From contig NZ_JAENHM010000018.1 of the NCBI RefSeq assembly GCF_016595245.1, forward strand, positions 1 to 64,000: a DNA stretch of 64,000 nt, written 5' to 3'. The stretch comes from Azospirillum endophyticum (GTDB lineage Bacteria; Pseudomonadota; Alphaproteobacteria; Azospirillales; Azospirillaceae). Position 1 is the first letter of the stretch, and each line of letters starts with the position of its first letter. The notes beneath the pieces are model-generated. The model was not told the origin of the DNA, did not search any database, and was given only the letters and a program-made list of their open reading frames with translations. The translations under genes and the position numbers were made by a program. Shown piece after piece: positions 28,147 through 38,799 of the stretch.

Positions 28147-28191
28147 GCCGGCAACAAGCCGGCCGTGCAAAACACGAGAGAGGGGGAACCG

Positions 28192-29304
28192 ATGCCGCAC
28201 CGTCACACGACCTTCAGCAAATTCATCATCGAGGACCAGCGCCGCCGCGGCGGAGCCGACACCGACCTGACCGCCCTGCTCAACGACGTGCAGACCGCGT
28301 GCAAGTTCATCGCCCGCGCCGCCGCCCGCGGGTCGCTGTCGCCGGTGGCCGGCCAGCCCGCCGTTTCGGCCCCCGAGCCAGGCGTCAATGTCCATGGCGA
28401 GACGCAGAAGCCGCTGGACCTGATCGCCAACGAGATCATGCTGCGCACCTGCGAGTATGGCGGCAAGCTCTGCGGCATGGCGTCGGAAGAGATGGAGGAG
28501 CCCTACCGCATCCCCCGGGAATATCCCCGCGGCCGCTATCTGCTGGCCTTCGATCCGCTGGACGGCTCGTCGAACGTGGACGTCAATCTGACGGTCGGCA
28601 CCATCTTCTCCATCCTCAAGGCACCTGACGGCGTGGACGAGCCGGAGGTCGAACATTTCCTACAGCCCGGCACCCAGCAGGTGGCGGCCGGCTTCGCCCT
28701 CTACGGCCCGGCCGACATGATCATCGCCACCTTCGGCGAGGGCGTGCACGGCTTCACGCTCGACCGCGAGATCGGCGCCTATACGTTGACCCACCCGGAC
28801 ATGCGCATTCCCGATCATGTCTGCGAGTTCGCCATCAACAGCTCCAACGCCCGCTTTTGGGAGCCGCCGGTGCGCATGTATGTCGAGGAATGCATCAAGG
28901 GCAGTTCCGGCCCGCGCGAGGCGGACTTCAACATGCGCTGGATCGCGTCCCTGGTGGCGGAAGTCTACCGAATCCTGATCCGCGGGGGTGTCTTCCTCTA
29001 TCCGCGCGACGCCCGGCCCACCCACAAGCCCGGCCGGCTGCGCCTTCTCTACGAGGCGAACCCGATCGCCATGCTGGTGGAGCAGGCCGGCGGGGCGGCA
29101 AGCACCGGACGGCAGCGCATCCTCGACATCAAGCCGATGGCCCTGCACCAGCGTGTGCCGGTGATCCTGGGCTCGAAGGCGGAGGTTGAGCGGCTGGTCG
29201 CCTACCACGCGGCCTACGACCGGGGGGAGGAACTGTCCTTCCACGCGCCGCTGTTCGGCAGCCGGTCGCTGTTCCTGGCCTCGGAAACCGCGGCACTCGG
29301 CTGA
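28192..29304 (+). CDS. cbbF: Fructose-1,6-bisphosphatase, class I
   Basis: This 370-residue phosphatase hydrolyses fructose-1,6-bisphosphate, and often sedoheptulose-1,7-bisphosphate, in the Calvin cycle. The metal-binding motif AFDPLDGSSNVDVNLTVGT lies near residue 125, and the substrate region is GVFLYPRDARPTHKPGRLRL near residue 270. The ATG at 28192 has AGGGGGAACC upstream. No light-regulatory Cys insertion is evident. Confidence 0.94.
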   Translation: MPHRHTTFSKFIIEDQRRRGGADTDLTALLNDVQTACKFIARAAARGSLSPVAGQPAVSAPEPGVNVHGETQKPLDLIANEIMLRTCEYGGKLCGMASEEMEEPYRIPREYPRGRYLLAFDPLDGSSNVDVNLTVGTIFSILKAPDGVDEPEVEHFLQPGTQQVAAGFALYGPADMIIATFGEGVHGFTLDREIGAYTLTHPDMRIPDHVCEFAINSSNARFWEPPVRMYVEECIKGSSGPREADFNMRWIASLVAEVYRILIRGGVFLYPRDARPTHKPGRLRLLYEANPIAMLVEQAGGAASTGRQRILDIKPMALHQRVPVILGSKAEVERLVAYHAAYDRGEELSFHAPLFGSRSLFLASETAALG

Positions 29305-29318
29305 AGGAGGAGGATGCC

Positions 29319-30194
29319 ATGTCGGCCCGTCACCCGATCATCGTCGTCACCGGTTCCTCCGGTGCCGGCACGACCACCGTTACCCGCACCTTCCAACAGA
29401 TCTTCCGCCGGGAGGGTATCGCCGCGGCCATCGTCGAAGGCGACAGTTTCCACCGCTATGACCGGCGGGAGATGCGCGCCAAGGTCGCCGAGGCGCAGGA
29501 GAGCCCCCATTCGACCTTCAGCCATTTCGGCCCCGACGCCAACCTGTTCGAGGAGTTGGACGACCTGTTCCGCAGCTATGGCGAGACCGGCGGCGGCCGG
29601 ACCCGCCGGTATCTGCATGACGAGAAGGAGGCTGCTCCCTACGGCCGGGATCCCGGCACCTTCACCCCGTGGGAGGAGATCGACCCTGGGACCGACCTGC
29701 TGTTCTACGAGGGACTGCACGGCTGCGTGCGCACCGACCGCGTCGATCTCGCCCGCCACGCCGACCTGAAAATCGGCGTCGTCCCCATCGTCAACCTCGA
29801 ATGGATCCAGAAGATCCACCGCGACCGCAACATGCGCGGCTATTCGGAAGAGGCCATCGTCGACACCATCCTGCGGCGCATGCCCGACTACGTGAAATAC
29901 ATCTGCCCGCAGTTCAGCAGCACCGACGTGAATTTCCAGCGCGTGCCGACGGTGGACACCAGCAACCCCTTCATCGCCCGCGACATCCCGACCTCGGACG
30001 AGAGCATGCTGGTCATCCGCTTCACCCGGCCGAAGGGCATCGACTTTCCCTATCTGCTGTCGATGCTGAAGGAAAGTTTCATGACCCGGCCCAACACCAT
30101 CGTCTGTCCGGGCGACAAGATGGCGCTGGCGATGCAGCTGATCTTCACGCCGATGATCTGGCAGCTGGCCGACCGCAAGAAGAAGGCGTTCTGA
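29319..30194 (+). CDS. cbbP: Phosphoribulokinase, bacterial type
   Basis: This 291-residue kinase makes ribulose-1,5-bisphosphate from ribulose-5-phosphate and ATP. The P-loop is [17 protein letters not shown] near residue 10, and the bacterial-type catalytic region [20 protein letters not shown] follows at residues 38-57. Length fits the octameric bacterial PRK, which is regulated by NADH and AMP rather than thioredoxin. It follows cbbF by 14 bases, with GGAGGAGGATGCC before the start. Confidence 0.95.
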   Translation: MSARHPIIVVTGSSGAGTTTVTRTFQQIFRREGIAAAIVEGDSFHRYDRREMRAKVAEAQESPHSTFSHFGPDANLFEELDDLFRSYGETGGGRTRRYLHDEKEAAPYGRDPGTFTPWEEIDPGTDLLFYEGLHGCVRTDRVDLARHADLKIGVVPIVNLEWIQKIHRDRNMRGYSEEAIVDTILRRMPDYVKYICPQFSSTDVNFQRVPTVDTSNPFIARDIPTSDESMLVIRFTRPKGIDFPYLLSMLKESFMTRPNTIVCPGDKMALAMQLIFTPMIWQLADRKKKAF

Positions 30195-30231
30195 GGAACG
30201 CTGGAAAGCAACATCGGGGAGGACGCCGACC

Positions 30232-32283
30232 ATGGATGCATCCGTCACCGCGGCCGTCGAGGTCCGCGAACAGGGCCGGCTTGCCTTGCCGCCCGACATG
30301 CCTGACCGTGGCTCCGGCCGCCGCATGCTGGCGAACGCGTTGCGCGTGCTCGCCATCGATGCGGTGGAGGCCGCGAACTCCGGCCATCCCGGCATGCCGA
30401 TGGGCATGGCCGATATCGCCGAGGCGCTGTGGCGCCGCCATCTACGCCACAACCCGGCCGATCCGCGCTGGCCCGACCGCGACCGTTTCGTGCTGTCGAA
30501 CGGGCACGGCTCCATGCTGCTCTACGCCCTGCTGCACCTGACCGGCTACGACCTGCCGATGGAAGAATTGCGGCGTTTCCGGCAACTCGGCTCGCGCACC
30601 CCGGGGCATCCGGAATATGGCGTCACGCCGGGAGTGGAGACGACCACCGGTCCGCTGGGGCAGGGTCTCGCCAACGCCGTCGGCATGGCGCTGGCCGAAC
30701 GGCTGCTGGCGGCGGAGTTCAACAAGCCGGGGTACCGGATCGTCGATCACCGAACCTTCTGCTTCGTCGGCGACGGCTGCCTGATGGAGGGCATCAGCCA
30801 CGAGGCCTGCTCGCTCGCCGGCACGCTGGGGCTGGAAAAGCTGGTGGTCTTCTATGACGACAACGGCATTTCGATCGACGGTCCTGTGAGCGGTTGGTTC
30901 ACCGACGACACGCCGCGGCGCTTCGAAGCCTATGGCTGGCGGGTGCTCCGCGAGGTCGACGGCCATGATGCCTACGCGCTGGATGCCGCCATCGATGAGG
31001 CGCTGACATCCTGCGGCAAGCCGACGTTGATCTGTTGCCAGACGGTGATCGGTTGCGGTTCTCCCAGCCGGGCCGGATCGGCGGACGTGCATGGGGCGCC
31101 GCTGGGCGCGGCCGAGGTCACCGAGACCAGAGCCGCACTCGGTTGGGCCTCTCCGCCCTTCGTGTTGCCGGAAGAGGTGCGGGCCGGTTGGGATGCCCGG
31201 CGGCGTGGCGCTGCGGCACAGGCCGACTGGCAGGCCCGCTTCGACGCTTATGCCGACGCCCATCCGTCGGCTGCCGCCGAATTCCTGCGGCGGATGCAGG
31301 GCGAGTTGCCGGAGAGTTTCGCCGCCGCAGTCGACGCCTGGATCGCCACCGTCGCGGAGCGGGCGGAATCGATGGCGACGCGCAAGGCCTCCCAGCAATC
31401 CATCCGGATGTTGGCGAGCCTGCTGCCCGAACTGCTGGGCGGATCGGCGGATCTGACCGGCTCCAATCTTACCGACTGGCCGGGAAGCGGCGGCCGCCAC
31501 CTCCATTACGGCGTGCGGGAGTTCGGCATGGCCGCGGTGATGAACGGCCTGGCGCTGCATGGCGGCATCATTCCCTTCGGCGGTACTTTTCTGGCCTTTT
31601 CCGACTATGCCCGCAACGGTCTGCGGCTGTCGGCGCTGATGGGGCTGCGCGTCGTCCATGTCTTCACCCATGACGGCATCGGCCTTGGCGAGGATGGCCC
31701 GACGCATCAGCCGGTCGAGCATGCCGCCAGCCTGCGCTTGATGCCGAATCTCGACGTTTGGCGCCCCTGCGATGTCCTGGAAACTGCCATTGCCTGGCGT
31801 GCCGCGGTCGAGAGGCTCGACGGACCGACCGCCCTGCTGCTGTCGCGCCAGACCTTGCCGGCCCAGCAGGGCGCGGATCGGGTGCGCGATGCCGCCCGCG
31901 GTGGCTATGTGCTGACCGATGACGGGAAGCCCGACGTGGTGCTGATCGCCACCGGGTCGGAAGTGCCCATCGCCATGGAGGCGCGGCTTCTGCTCATCCA
32001 CCGGGGCATCGCCGCCCGTGTCGTCTCTATGCCTTGCTGCGAGGTCTTCGAGCGGCAGGATCCGGCATGGCGCCGGACTGTGTTGCCGGACGGTGTTCCA
32101 CGGCTGGCGGTGGAGGCCGGGGCGACCGGCTTGTGGCGCGCCACTGTCGGGCTCGACGGCGACGTGGTCGGGCTGGACCGCTACGGGGAGTCCGCTCCCG
32201 CTCCCGACCTCTACCGCCATTTCGGCATTACGGCGGACGCGGTGGCGGATCGCGCCCAGCGCCTCTGCTTGCCCCAGTCCTGA
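30232..32283 (+). CDS. cbbT: Transketolase
   Basis: This 683-residue thiamine-diphosphate enzyme moves two-carbon units in the regenerative phase. The TPP/Mg motif is [20 protein letters not shown] ending with DDNG, the donor region is [18 protein letters not shown], and the pyrimidine-domain block is [17 protein letters not shown] followed by [15 protein letters not shown]. The first 20 residues extend beyond the usual start, but the ATG at 30232 has GGGGAGGACG upstream, so I keep it. Single full-length copy. Confidence 0.95.
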   Translation: MDASVTAAVEVREQGRLALPPDMPDRGSGRRMLANALRVLAIDAVEAANSGHPGMPMGMADIAEALWRRHLRHNPADPRWPDRDRFVLSNGHGSMLLYALLHLTGYDLPMEELRRFRQLGSRTPGHPEYGVTPGVETTTGPLGQGLANAVGMALAERLLAAEFNKPGYRIVDHRTFCFVGDGCLMEGISHEACSLAGTLGLEKLVVFYDDNGISIDGPVSGWFTDDTPRRFEAYGWRVLREVDGHDAYALDAAIDEALTSCGKPTLICCQTVIGCGSPSRAGSADVHGAPLGAAEVTETRAALGWASPPFVLPEEVRAGWDARRRGAAAQADWQARFDAYADAHPSAAAEFLRRMQGELPESFAAAVDAWIATVAERAESMATRKASQQSIRMLASLLPELLGGSADLTGSNLTDWPGSGGRHLHYGVREFGMAAVMNGLALHGGIIPFGGTFLAFSDYARNGLRLSALMGLRVVHVFTHDGIGLGEDGPTHQPVEHAASLRLMPNLDVWRPCDVLETAIAWRAAVERLDGPTALLLSRQTLPAQQGADRVRDAARGGYVLTDDGKPDVVLIATGSEVPIAMEARLLLIHRGIAARVVSMPCCEVFERQDPAWRRTVLPDGVPRLAVEAGATGLWRATVGLDGDVVGLDRYGESAPAPDLYRHFGITADAVADRAQRLCLPQS

Positions 32284-32314
32284 ATTCCCGATCCTGAACC
32301 GGAGACCTCCCGCG

Positions 32315-33406
32315 ATGGCCCTGATCTCCCTCCGACAGCTCCTCGACCATGCGGCCGAGCAGGGCTATGGCGTGCCGGCCTTCAACATCAACAACATGGA
32401 ACAGATCCAGGCGATCATGCAGGCGGCGGACGACTGCGCCAGCCCGGTGATCCTCCAGGCCTCCGCCGGCGCGCGCAAATATGCCGGCGAGCCGTTCCTG
32501 CGCCACATGGTGCAGGCGGCGGTGGAGATGTGGCCGCACATCCCCGTCTGCCTGCACCAGGACCATGGCGCCAGCCCGGCCGTCTGCCAGCAGGCCATCC
32601 GTTCCGGCTTCACCAGCGTGATGATGGACGGCTCGCTGCTGGACGACATGAAGACGCCGGCCGGCTATGACTACAACATCCGCGTCACCCGGCAGGTGGT
32701 GGAGCAGGCGCATGCCGTCGGCGTGTCGGTGGAGGGCGAGTTGGGCTGTCTCGGCTCGCTGGAGACCGGCCGGGCAGGGGAGGAGGACGGTTCTGGCGCC
32801 GCCGGCACGCTGTCGCGCGACCAGTTGCTGACCGATCCGGAGCAGGCGGCGGACTTCGTGGCGCGGACGGGGGTGGATGCGCTCGCCATCGCCATCGGCA
32901 CCAGCCATGGCGCCTACAAATTCAGCCGCTGCCCGGACGGCGAGGTGTTGGCCGTCGAGCGCATCCGTGCCATTCACGACCGCATCCCCGACACCCATCT
33001 GGTGATGCACGGGTCCTCCAGCGTGCCGCAGGAGTGGCTGGAGATCATCCGCGCTCATGGCGGCAGCATCCGCGAGACCTATGGCGTACCGGTCGAGGAA
33101 ATCCGCGAGGGCATCCGCAACGGCGTGCGCAAGGTCAATATCGACACCGACATCCGCCTTGCCATGAGCGGCAGCCTGCGCCGCGCGATGATGACGCGGC
33201 CCGAGGAGTTCGACCCGCGCAAGTTCCTGGCCGAAGCGACCAGGGCCGCCGGCGCCCTGTGCCGGGACCGGTTCGAGGCCTTCGGATCGGCTGGGCAGGC
33301 CGACCGCATCGTGCCGTTGCCGCTGGAGCGCATGGCCGCCCGTGCCGCGGTGCTCGAATCTGCGGCGATGGAACGACGATCGCCGGTGATGATGGCGTCC
33401 GGCTGA
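32315..33406 (+). CDS. cbbA: Fructose-bisphosphate aldolase, class II
   Basis: This 363-residue zinc aldolase condenses dihydroxyacetone phosphate with glyceraldehyde-3-phosphate or erythrose-4-phosphate. Zinc ligands are expected in [16 protein letters not shown] and in [13 protein letters not shown], and the substrate region is [15 protein letters not shown]. The CbbA subtype is indicated by the insert [15 protein letters not shown]. The start at ATG 32315 follows ACCGGAGACC, 31 bases after cbbT. Confidence 0.94.
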   Translation: MALISLRQLLDHAAEQGYGVPAFNINNMEQIQAIMQAADDCASPVILQASAGARKYAGEPFLRHMVQAAVEMWPHIPVCLHQDHGASPAVCQQAIRSGFTSVMMDGSLLDDMKTPAGYDYNIRVTRQVVEQAHAVGVSVEGELGCLGSLETGRAGEEDGSGAAGTLSRDQLLTDPEQAADFVARTGVDALAIAIGTSHGAYKFSRCPDGEVLAVERIRAIHDRIPDTHLVMHGSSSVPQEWLEIIRAHGGSIRETYGVPVEEIREGIRNGVRKVNIDTDIRLAMSGSLRRAMMTRPEEFDPRKFLAEATRAAGALCRDRFEAFGSAGQADRIVPLPLERMAARAAVLESAAMERRSPVMMASG

Positions 33407-33417
33407 GGGAGAGGGAG

Positions 33418-34128
33418 TTGGCAAGACCGGCGCCGGTGATCTTCGATCTGGATGGAACGCTGATCGACAGCGTCCCCCATCTGGGCCAGGCCCTCAACCG
33501 CCTGCTCGGCGAATGGGGTCGGACGTCGGTGACCGACGCCATGCTGCGCTCCTTCATCGGCGACGGGCCCCGGCGGCTGGTGGAGCGTGGTTTCGCCGCC
33601 ACCGGCCGTGCGCTGTCGAGGGAGGAGGTCGGGCCGGCTTTGGCCCGTTTCCTCGATTTCTACGCCGTGCTTCCCGCCGACCCCGGCAGCATCTATCCCG
33701 GCGTGCCGCGGACGCTGGCGCGGCTGGCCGGTGCCGGTCATCCCATCGGCCTGTGCACCAACAAGCCCCAAGCGATCGCCCGCGACCTGCTGGATGAATT
33801 GGAGCTTCTGCCCTTCTTCGGCGCCATCGTCGGCGGCGACAGCCTGCCCCAGTGCAAGCCGGCACCGGAACCTCTGCTTGCCGTGCTGACTGCGCTGGGT
33901 GGGCCGTTCGCCGGTGCGATCATGGTGGGGGACGGTCCCAACGACATTGCCGCCGCCCATGCCGCCGGAATTGTGTCCATTCTCGTTTCTTACGGTTATG
34001 GCGGCGAACCAGCCGACCTTTCCGCCGATCTGGTGATCGACCGCTTCACCGACCTTCCGGACGCGCTGGAGGCCGTTCATCGGAATCTTGCCTCACCCCA
34101 TCCGACATTCCCATTCGGCCGAAGCTGA
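33418..34128 (+). CDS. cbbZ: Phosphoglycolate phosphatase
   Basis: This 236-residue HAD hydrolase removes phosphate from 2-phosphoglycolate, the product of Rubisco oxygenation. HAD motif I is VIFDLDGTLIDSVPHL, motif II lies in LCTNKP, motif III has Lys in QCKPAPEPLL, and motif IV is MVGDGPNDIAAAHAAG. The reading frame has no ATG before motif I except far upstream inside cbbA; the TTG at 33418, with GAGGGAGAGGGAG before it, is the likely start. It is the last gene of the cbb operon. Confidence 0.88.
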   Translation: MARPAPVIFDLDGTLIDSVPHLGQALNRLLGEWGRTSVTDAMLRSFIGDGPRRLVERGFAATGRALSREEVGPALARFLDFYAVLPADPGSIYPGVPRTLARLAGAGHPIGLCTNKPQAIARDLLDELELLPFFGAIVGGDSLPQCKPAPEPLLAVLTALGGPFAGAIMVGDGPNDIAAAHAAGIVSILVSYGYGGEPADLSADLVIDRFTDLPDALEAVHRNLASPHPTFPFGRS

Positions 34129-34253
34129 GGATAATTTAGATTGCTGACATTCGGTACCGGATGCGTTAGCGTGGCATCTGGTATACGACACGCCAGGAAC
34201 TTGGGATCGCGACAGCCAGAAGCGCGAACCACCCAGCAGAGGCCAGAACCGCC
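34129..34253. promoter_or_regulatory. Promoter gap before formate dehydrogenase genes
   Basis: This 125-bp AT-richer gap separates cbbZ and fdh1B. It contains the word GCTGACATT (34143-34151) and the palindrome CGGTACCG just after it. It is long enough for a separate fdh promoter. No terminator hairpin with T-run is visible, so read-through from cbb is possible. Confidence 0.45.
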
Positions 34254-36017
34254 GTGACCGCATTCCCCCCGATCATCAGCGCGACGCCGCCCGGCGGCGT
34301 TCCTGCCCGCAGCATCCATCCCGGCTCCGGCCGCCGCAAGACGCGCGACCAGCAGAAGGGCCGTCAGGTCGATCCACTCAGCCTTGATGAGGTGAGGGCG
34401 CTTCTCGGCGACCGGTCTCGTCAGGCCGACCTGCTGATCGAGCATCTCCACCTGCTTCAGGACCATTACGGCTGCCTGCATGCCCGCCATCTCGCCGCAC
34501 TTGCGAAGGAGATGCGGCTGGCGCTGGTCGAGGTGTTCGAAGTGGCGTCCTTCTACGCCCATTTCGACATCGTGATGGACGGCGAGCCGGCACCGCCGAA
34601 GCTCACCATCCGTGTCTGCGATTCCCTGAGCTGTGCGCTCGCCGGGGCGGAACAGCTCCACGATGCGCTGAAGGCCGGCGTCGACGAGCGCGATGTCCGC
34701 ATCCTGCGCGCGCCCTGCATGGGTGGCTGCAACAACGCGCCCGTGGTGGCGATCGGCCATGCCCCGCACGAGAATGCCACGGTGGACAGCGTGCTCGATG
34801 CCGTCGCCCATGGCCATGTCCATCCGGACATCCCCGATTATCTGGGCTTCGACGCCTATATCCGCGGCGGCGGCTACAAGATGCTGGCCGAATGCCTGAA
34901 CGGCGCGCGCGACGTCGATGCCGTGTTGAAGGGGCTGGAGGATTCCAGCATCCGCGGCCTGGGCGGCGCCGGCTTCCCCACCGGCCTGAAATGGCGCTAT
35001 GTCCGGGCGGAGCCGGGACCGCGCATGATGGCGATCAACGGCGACGAGGGCGAACCGGGCACCTTCAAGGACCGCTTCCACCTGGAGCGTGACCCGCACC
35101 GTTTCCTGGAGGGTATGCTGATCGGCGCCTGGACGGTGGAGGCGACAGACGTCTACATCTATCTGCGCGACGAGTACCCGCAATGCCGGGAAATCCTGCT
35201 GCGCGAGATCCCGAAGGTCGAGGCCGCCGGCTTTGCCCGCCACACCCGCATCCATCTGCGGCGAGGCGCCGGCGCCTACATCTGCGGCGAGGAATCGGCG
35301 ATGCTGGAAAGCATCGAGGGCAAGCGCGGACTGCCCCGTCACAAGCCGCCCTTCCCGTCGGTGGTCGGTCTGTTCGGCCGCCCGACCCTGATCAACAACA
35401 TCGAGACGGTGTTCTGGGTCCGCGAGATCCTGGAGAAGGGCGGGGCGTGGTTCGCCGGCCACGGTATGAACGGGCGCAAGGGGCTGCGCACCTTCTCGGT
35501 TTCCGGCCGGGTGAAGGAGCCGGGGGTCAAGCTGGCCCCGGCCGGCATCACCCTGCAGGAGCTGATCGACCAATACTGCGGCGGCATGGCCGACGGCCAC
35601 ACGCTGAAGGGCTACTTGCCCGGCGGCCCCTCGGGCGGCATCCTGCCGGCGTCGATGGCGGACATCCCGCTCGATTTCGGCACGCTGGAACCGCATGGCT
35701 CCTTCATCGGCTCGGCCGCCGTCGTCGTGCTGTCGGACAAGGACAACATGCGCGACGTGGCGCTCAACCTGCTGAAGTTCTTCGAGGACGAGAGCTGCGG
35801 CCAATGCACGCCCTGCCGGGTCGGCACCGAAAAGGCCGTGCGCCTGATCAGCGAACCGGAATGGGATGAGGAGCTGCTTGCAGCGCTCGCCACCGTGATG
35901 GGCGACGCGTCGATCTGCGGATTGGGGCAGGCGGCGATGAACCCGATCAAGCTCGTGATGAAGCATTTCCGTGAGGACTTCGTGTCGCGCCAAGCCGCAA
36001 CCGGGTCGCAGGGGTAA
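34254..36017 (+). CDS. fdh1B: NAD-linked formate dehydrogenase, beta (NuoE-NuoF fusion) subunit
   Basis: This 587-residue diaphorase subunit passes electrons from the catalytic subunit to NAD+. Residues about 40-195 are a NuoE-like [2Fe-2S] thioredoxin fold with Cys in RVCDSLSCALAG and APCMGGCNNAP. The rest is NuoF-like: FMN motif RGLGGAGFPTGLKW, NAD-site GDEGEPGTFKDR, and a [4Fe-4S] site in ESCGQCTPCRVGTEKA plus a distal Cys (SICGLGQ). The fused layout is that of Fdh1B of Methylobacterium extorquens. The first 40 residues are a low-complexity extension; a later start is possible. Confidence 0.92.
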   Translation: MTAFPPIISATPPGGVPARSIHPGSGRRKTRDQQKGRQVDPLSLDEVRALLGDRSRQADLLIEHLHLLQDHYGCLHARHLAALAKEMRLALVEVFEVASFYAHFDIVMDGEPAPPKLTIRVCDSLSCALAGAEQLHDALKAGVDERDVRILRAPCMGGCNNAPVVAIGHAPHENATVDSVLDAVAHGHVHPDIPDYLGFDAYIRGGGYKMLAECLNGARDVDAVLKGLEDSSIRGLGGAGFPTGLKWRYVRAEPGPRMMAINGDEGEPGTFKDRFHLERDPHRFLEGMLIGAWTVEATDVYIYLRDEYPQCREILLREIPKVEAAGFARHTRIHLRRGAGAYICGEESAMLESIEGKRGLPRHKPPFPSVVGLFGRPTLINNIETVFWVREILEKGGAWFAGHGMNGRKGLRTFSVSGRVKEPGVKLAPAGITLQELIDQYCGGMADGHTLKGYLPGGPSGGILPASMADIPLDFGTLEPHGSFIGSAAVVVLSDKDNMRDVALNLLKFFEDESCGQCTPCRVGTEKAVRLISEPEWDEELLAALATVMGDASICGLGQAAMNPIKLVMKHFREDFVSRQAATGSQG

Positions 36018-36027
36018 GGAGACCGAC

Positions 36028-38799
36028 ATGTCCAACGGCATCACTTTCACCCTGGACGGCGCCGAGGTCGAGGCACGCAACGGCGAGACGATCTGGCAGG
36101 TCGCCACCCGGCTCGGTACCGAAATCCCGCATCTCTGTCATCGGCCGGAGCCGGGGTACCGGCCGGACGGCAACTGCCGGGCCTGCATGGTGGAGATCGA
36201 GGGCGAGCGCGTGCTCGCCGCCTCCTGCATCCGCAAGCCCAAGCCCGGCATGACGGTGCGCACCGCATCGGAGCGTGCCAAGGCCTCGCGCAAGCTGGTC
36301 TTCGAACTGCTGCTGGCCGACCAGCCGGAGCGGAAGGCCGCGCACGACCCCAATTCGACCTTCTGGAATTGGACCGACAAGGTCGAGGTTGCCGGAAGCC
36401 GCTTCCCGGCCGTGGACAGGCCGACCAAGACCGACGACATGTCGCACCCGGCGATGGCGGTCCAGCTCGACGCCTGCATCCACTGCAACCTGTGCGTCCG
36501 CGCCTGCCGCGAGGTCCAGGTCAACGACGTCATCGGCATGGCCGCACGCGGGCATCTGGAAAAGATCGTCTTCGATTTCGACGACCCGATGGGTCAGTCC
36601 ACCTGTGTGGCCTGCGGCGAGTGCGTGCAGGCCTGCCCGACCGGCGCGCTGATGCCGGCGACCCTGGTGGACGAGAAGGGCGTCTACGCCAACGCCCCCG
36701 ACCGCGAGGTCCATTCGGTCTGCCCCTATTGTGGGGTCGGCTGCCAGCTGACCTACCGGGTGCGTGACAACAAGATCGTCGCCGTCGACGGCCGCGACGG
36801 GCCGTCCAACCAGAACCGCCTGTGCGTGAAGGGCCGGTTCGGCTTCGACTACGCCCATCACGGCGACCGGCTGACCGTGCCGCTGATCCGCAAGGAGGGC
36901 GTGTCGAAGCACGACGTCGACATCGACCCGATGAATCCCTTCACCCATTTCCGCGAAGCGAGCTGGGACGAGGCTCTGGCCGCAGCGGCCGGGGGGCTGC
37001 GGAAGATCCGGGACGAGCGCGGCGGCAACGCGCTGGCCGGCTTCGGGTCGGCCAAGGGGTCGAACGAGGAGGCCTACCTGTTCCAGAAGCTGGTCCGCAC
37101 CGGTTTCGGCACCAACAACGTCGATCACTGCACGCGGCTGTGCCATGCCTCCTCGGTCGCGGCGCTGATCGAGGGCGTCGGGTCGGGGGCGGTGTCGGCT
37201 CCCTTCATGGCGGCGGAGGATGCCGAGGTCATCGTCATCATCGGCGCCAACCCGACGGAGAACCACCCGGTCGCCGCGACCTTCTTCAAGAACGCGGCGG
37301 AGCGTGGGGCGAAGCTGATCGTCATGGATCCGCGCGGGCTCGCCATGGCGCGCCACGCCACCCACATGCTGCAGTTCACGCCGGGCCGCGACGTGTCGAT
37401 GCTGAACGCCATCCTCCACACCATCATCGCGGAGGGGCTGTACGACCGCCAGTATGTCCAGGCCAACACCGAGGATTTCGAGGCGCTGGCCGAAACGGTC
37501 AAGGATTACCCGCCCGAGGAGATGGAGAAGGTCTGCGGCATTCCAGCCGCCACCCTGCGCACGGTGGCGCGGCTGTTCGCCCGGGCCAAATCGTCGATCA
37601 TCTTCTGGGGCATGGGCGTGTCGCAGCACATCCACGGGACCGACAACAGCCGCTGCCTGATCGCGCTGTCGCTGGTCACCGGCCAGATCGGCCGCCCCGG
37701 CACCGGCCTGCATCCGCTGCGGGGCCAGAACAACGTCCAGGGCGCGTCCGACGCCGGCCTGATCCCGATGTTCTACCCCGACTACAAGTCGGTCGAGGAC
37801 CCGGAGGTCCAGTCCTTCTACGAGAATTACTGGGGCACCAAGCTGGACGGCAAACGCGGACTGACGGTCGTCGAAATCATGGACGCGATCCATGACGGCC
37901 GGATCCGCGGGCTCTATGTCGAGGGCGAGAACCCGGCGATGTCCGATCCCGACGTGACCCACGCCCGCGAGGCGCTGGCCATGCTGGACCATCTGGTGGT
38001 CCAGGACATCTTCCTGACCGAGACGGCGAAATACGCCGACGTGGTGCTTCCGGCCTCGGCTTGGCCGGAGAAGGACGGCACCGTCATCAACACCAACCGG
38101 CAGGTCCAGATGGGCCGCGCGGCGGTGCCGTTGCCGGGCGAGGCGCGCCAGGATCTCTGGATCATCCAGGACATGGCGCGCGGGCTGGGCCTGAACTGGA
38201 CCTACAGCCATGTGTCGGAGGTGTTCGCGGAGATGGTCGGGGCCATGCCGTCGCTCGCCAATATCACCTGGGAGCGGGTGGAGCGCGAGGAGTCCGTCAC
38301 CTATCCGGTGGACGGTCCGGACGAAGCCGGCCATGACATCGTCTTCGGCAACGGCTTCCCGACCAAGTCCGGCCGCGGGCGCTTCGTGCCGGCGCGGCCG
38401 ATCAATCCGGCGGAGACGCCCGATCTCGACTATCCGCTGGTGCTCACCACCGGTCGCCAGTTGGAGCACTGGCATACCGGTTCGATGACCCGGCGGTCGA
38501 GCGTGCTGGATGCGGTCGAACCGGAGGCGGTCGCCTATGTCTCGCCGCACGACCTCACCCGTGCCGGCATGAGGACCGGCGATTACATGCTGGTATCCAG
38601 CCGCCGCGGCACCATTCGCCTGAAGGCCCGCATCGACGACCGCATGCCGGTCGGGCTGGTCTTCATTCCCTTCGCCTATGCCGAAGCGGCGGCGAATGTT
38701 CTGACCAATCCGCAGCTCGATCCATTCGGCAAGATCCCGGAGTTCAAATACTGCGCGATCAAGATCGAACGGGCAGAGATCGCGGAGGCGGCGGAGTAG
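36028..38799 (+). CDS. fdh1A: Formate dehydrogenase catalytic alpha subunit (W/Mo)
   Basis: This 923-residue subunit oxidises formate to CO2 in the cytoplasm. In order: an N-terminal [2Fe-2S] domain (Cys37, 50, 53, 67), two [4Fe-4S] ferredoxin clusters (Cys150/153/156/160 and Cys193/196/199/203), then the molybdopterin domain with its own [4Fe-4S] motif (Cys232/235/239/266). The metal ligand is Cys372 followed by His373 (HCTRLCHASSVAAL), not selenocysteine. Tungsten or molybdenum cannot be decided from sequence; similarity to M. extorquens FDH1 suggests tungsten. The start has AAGGAGACCGAC. Its 3' end overlaps mfnB by 41 bases. Confidence 0.93.
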   Translation: MSNGITFTLDGAEVEARNGETIWQVATRLGTEIPHLCHRPEPGYRPDGNCRACMVEIEGERVLAASCIRKPKPGMTVRTASERAKASRKLVFELLLADQPERKAAHDPNSTFWNWTDKVEVAGSRFPAVDRPTKTDDMSHPAMAVQLDACIHCNLCVRACREVQVNDVIGMAARGHLEKIVFDFDDPMGQSTCVACGECVQACPTGALMPATLVDEKGVYANAPDREVHSVCPYCGVGCQLTYRVRDNKIVAVDGRDGPSNQNRLCVKGRFGFDYAHHGDRLTVPLIRKEGVSKHDVDIDPMNPFTHFREASWDEALAAAAGGLRKIRDERGGNALAGFGSAKGSNEEAYLFQKLVRTGFGTNNVDHCTRLCHASSVAALIEGVGSGAVSAPFMAAEDAEVIVIIGANPTENHPVAATFFKNAAERGAKLIVMDPRGLAMARHATHMLQFTPGRDVSMLNAILHTIIAEGLYDRQYVQANTEDFEALAETVKDYPPEEMEKVCGIPAATLRTVARLFARAKSSIIFWGMGVSQHIHGTDNSRCLIALSLVTGQIGRPGTGLHPLRGQNNVQGASDAGLIPMFYPDYKSVEDPEVQSFYENYWGTKLDGKRGLTVVEIMDAIHDGRIRGLYVEGENPAMSDPDVTHAREALAMLDHLVVQDIFLTETAKYADVVLPASAWPEKDGTVINTNRQVQMGRAAVPLPGEARQDLWIIQDMARGLGLNWTYSHVSEVFAEMVGAMPSLANITWERVEREESVTYPVDGPDEAGHDIVFGNGFPTKSGRGRFVPARPINPAETPDLDYPLVLTTGRQLEHWHTGSMTRRSSVLDAVEPEAVAYVSPHDLTRAGMRTGDYMLVSSRRGTIRLKARIDDRMPVGLVFIPFAYAEAAANVLTNPQLDPFGKIPEFKYCAIKIERAEIAEAAE

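Noticed and set aside
36028..38799. Selenocysteine formate dehydrogenase
   Set aside because: The metal-ligand position is encoded as Cys372 with no in-frame TGA, so no selenocysteine insertion is needed.
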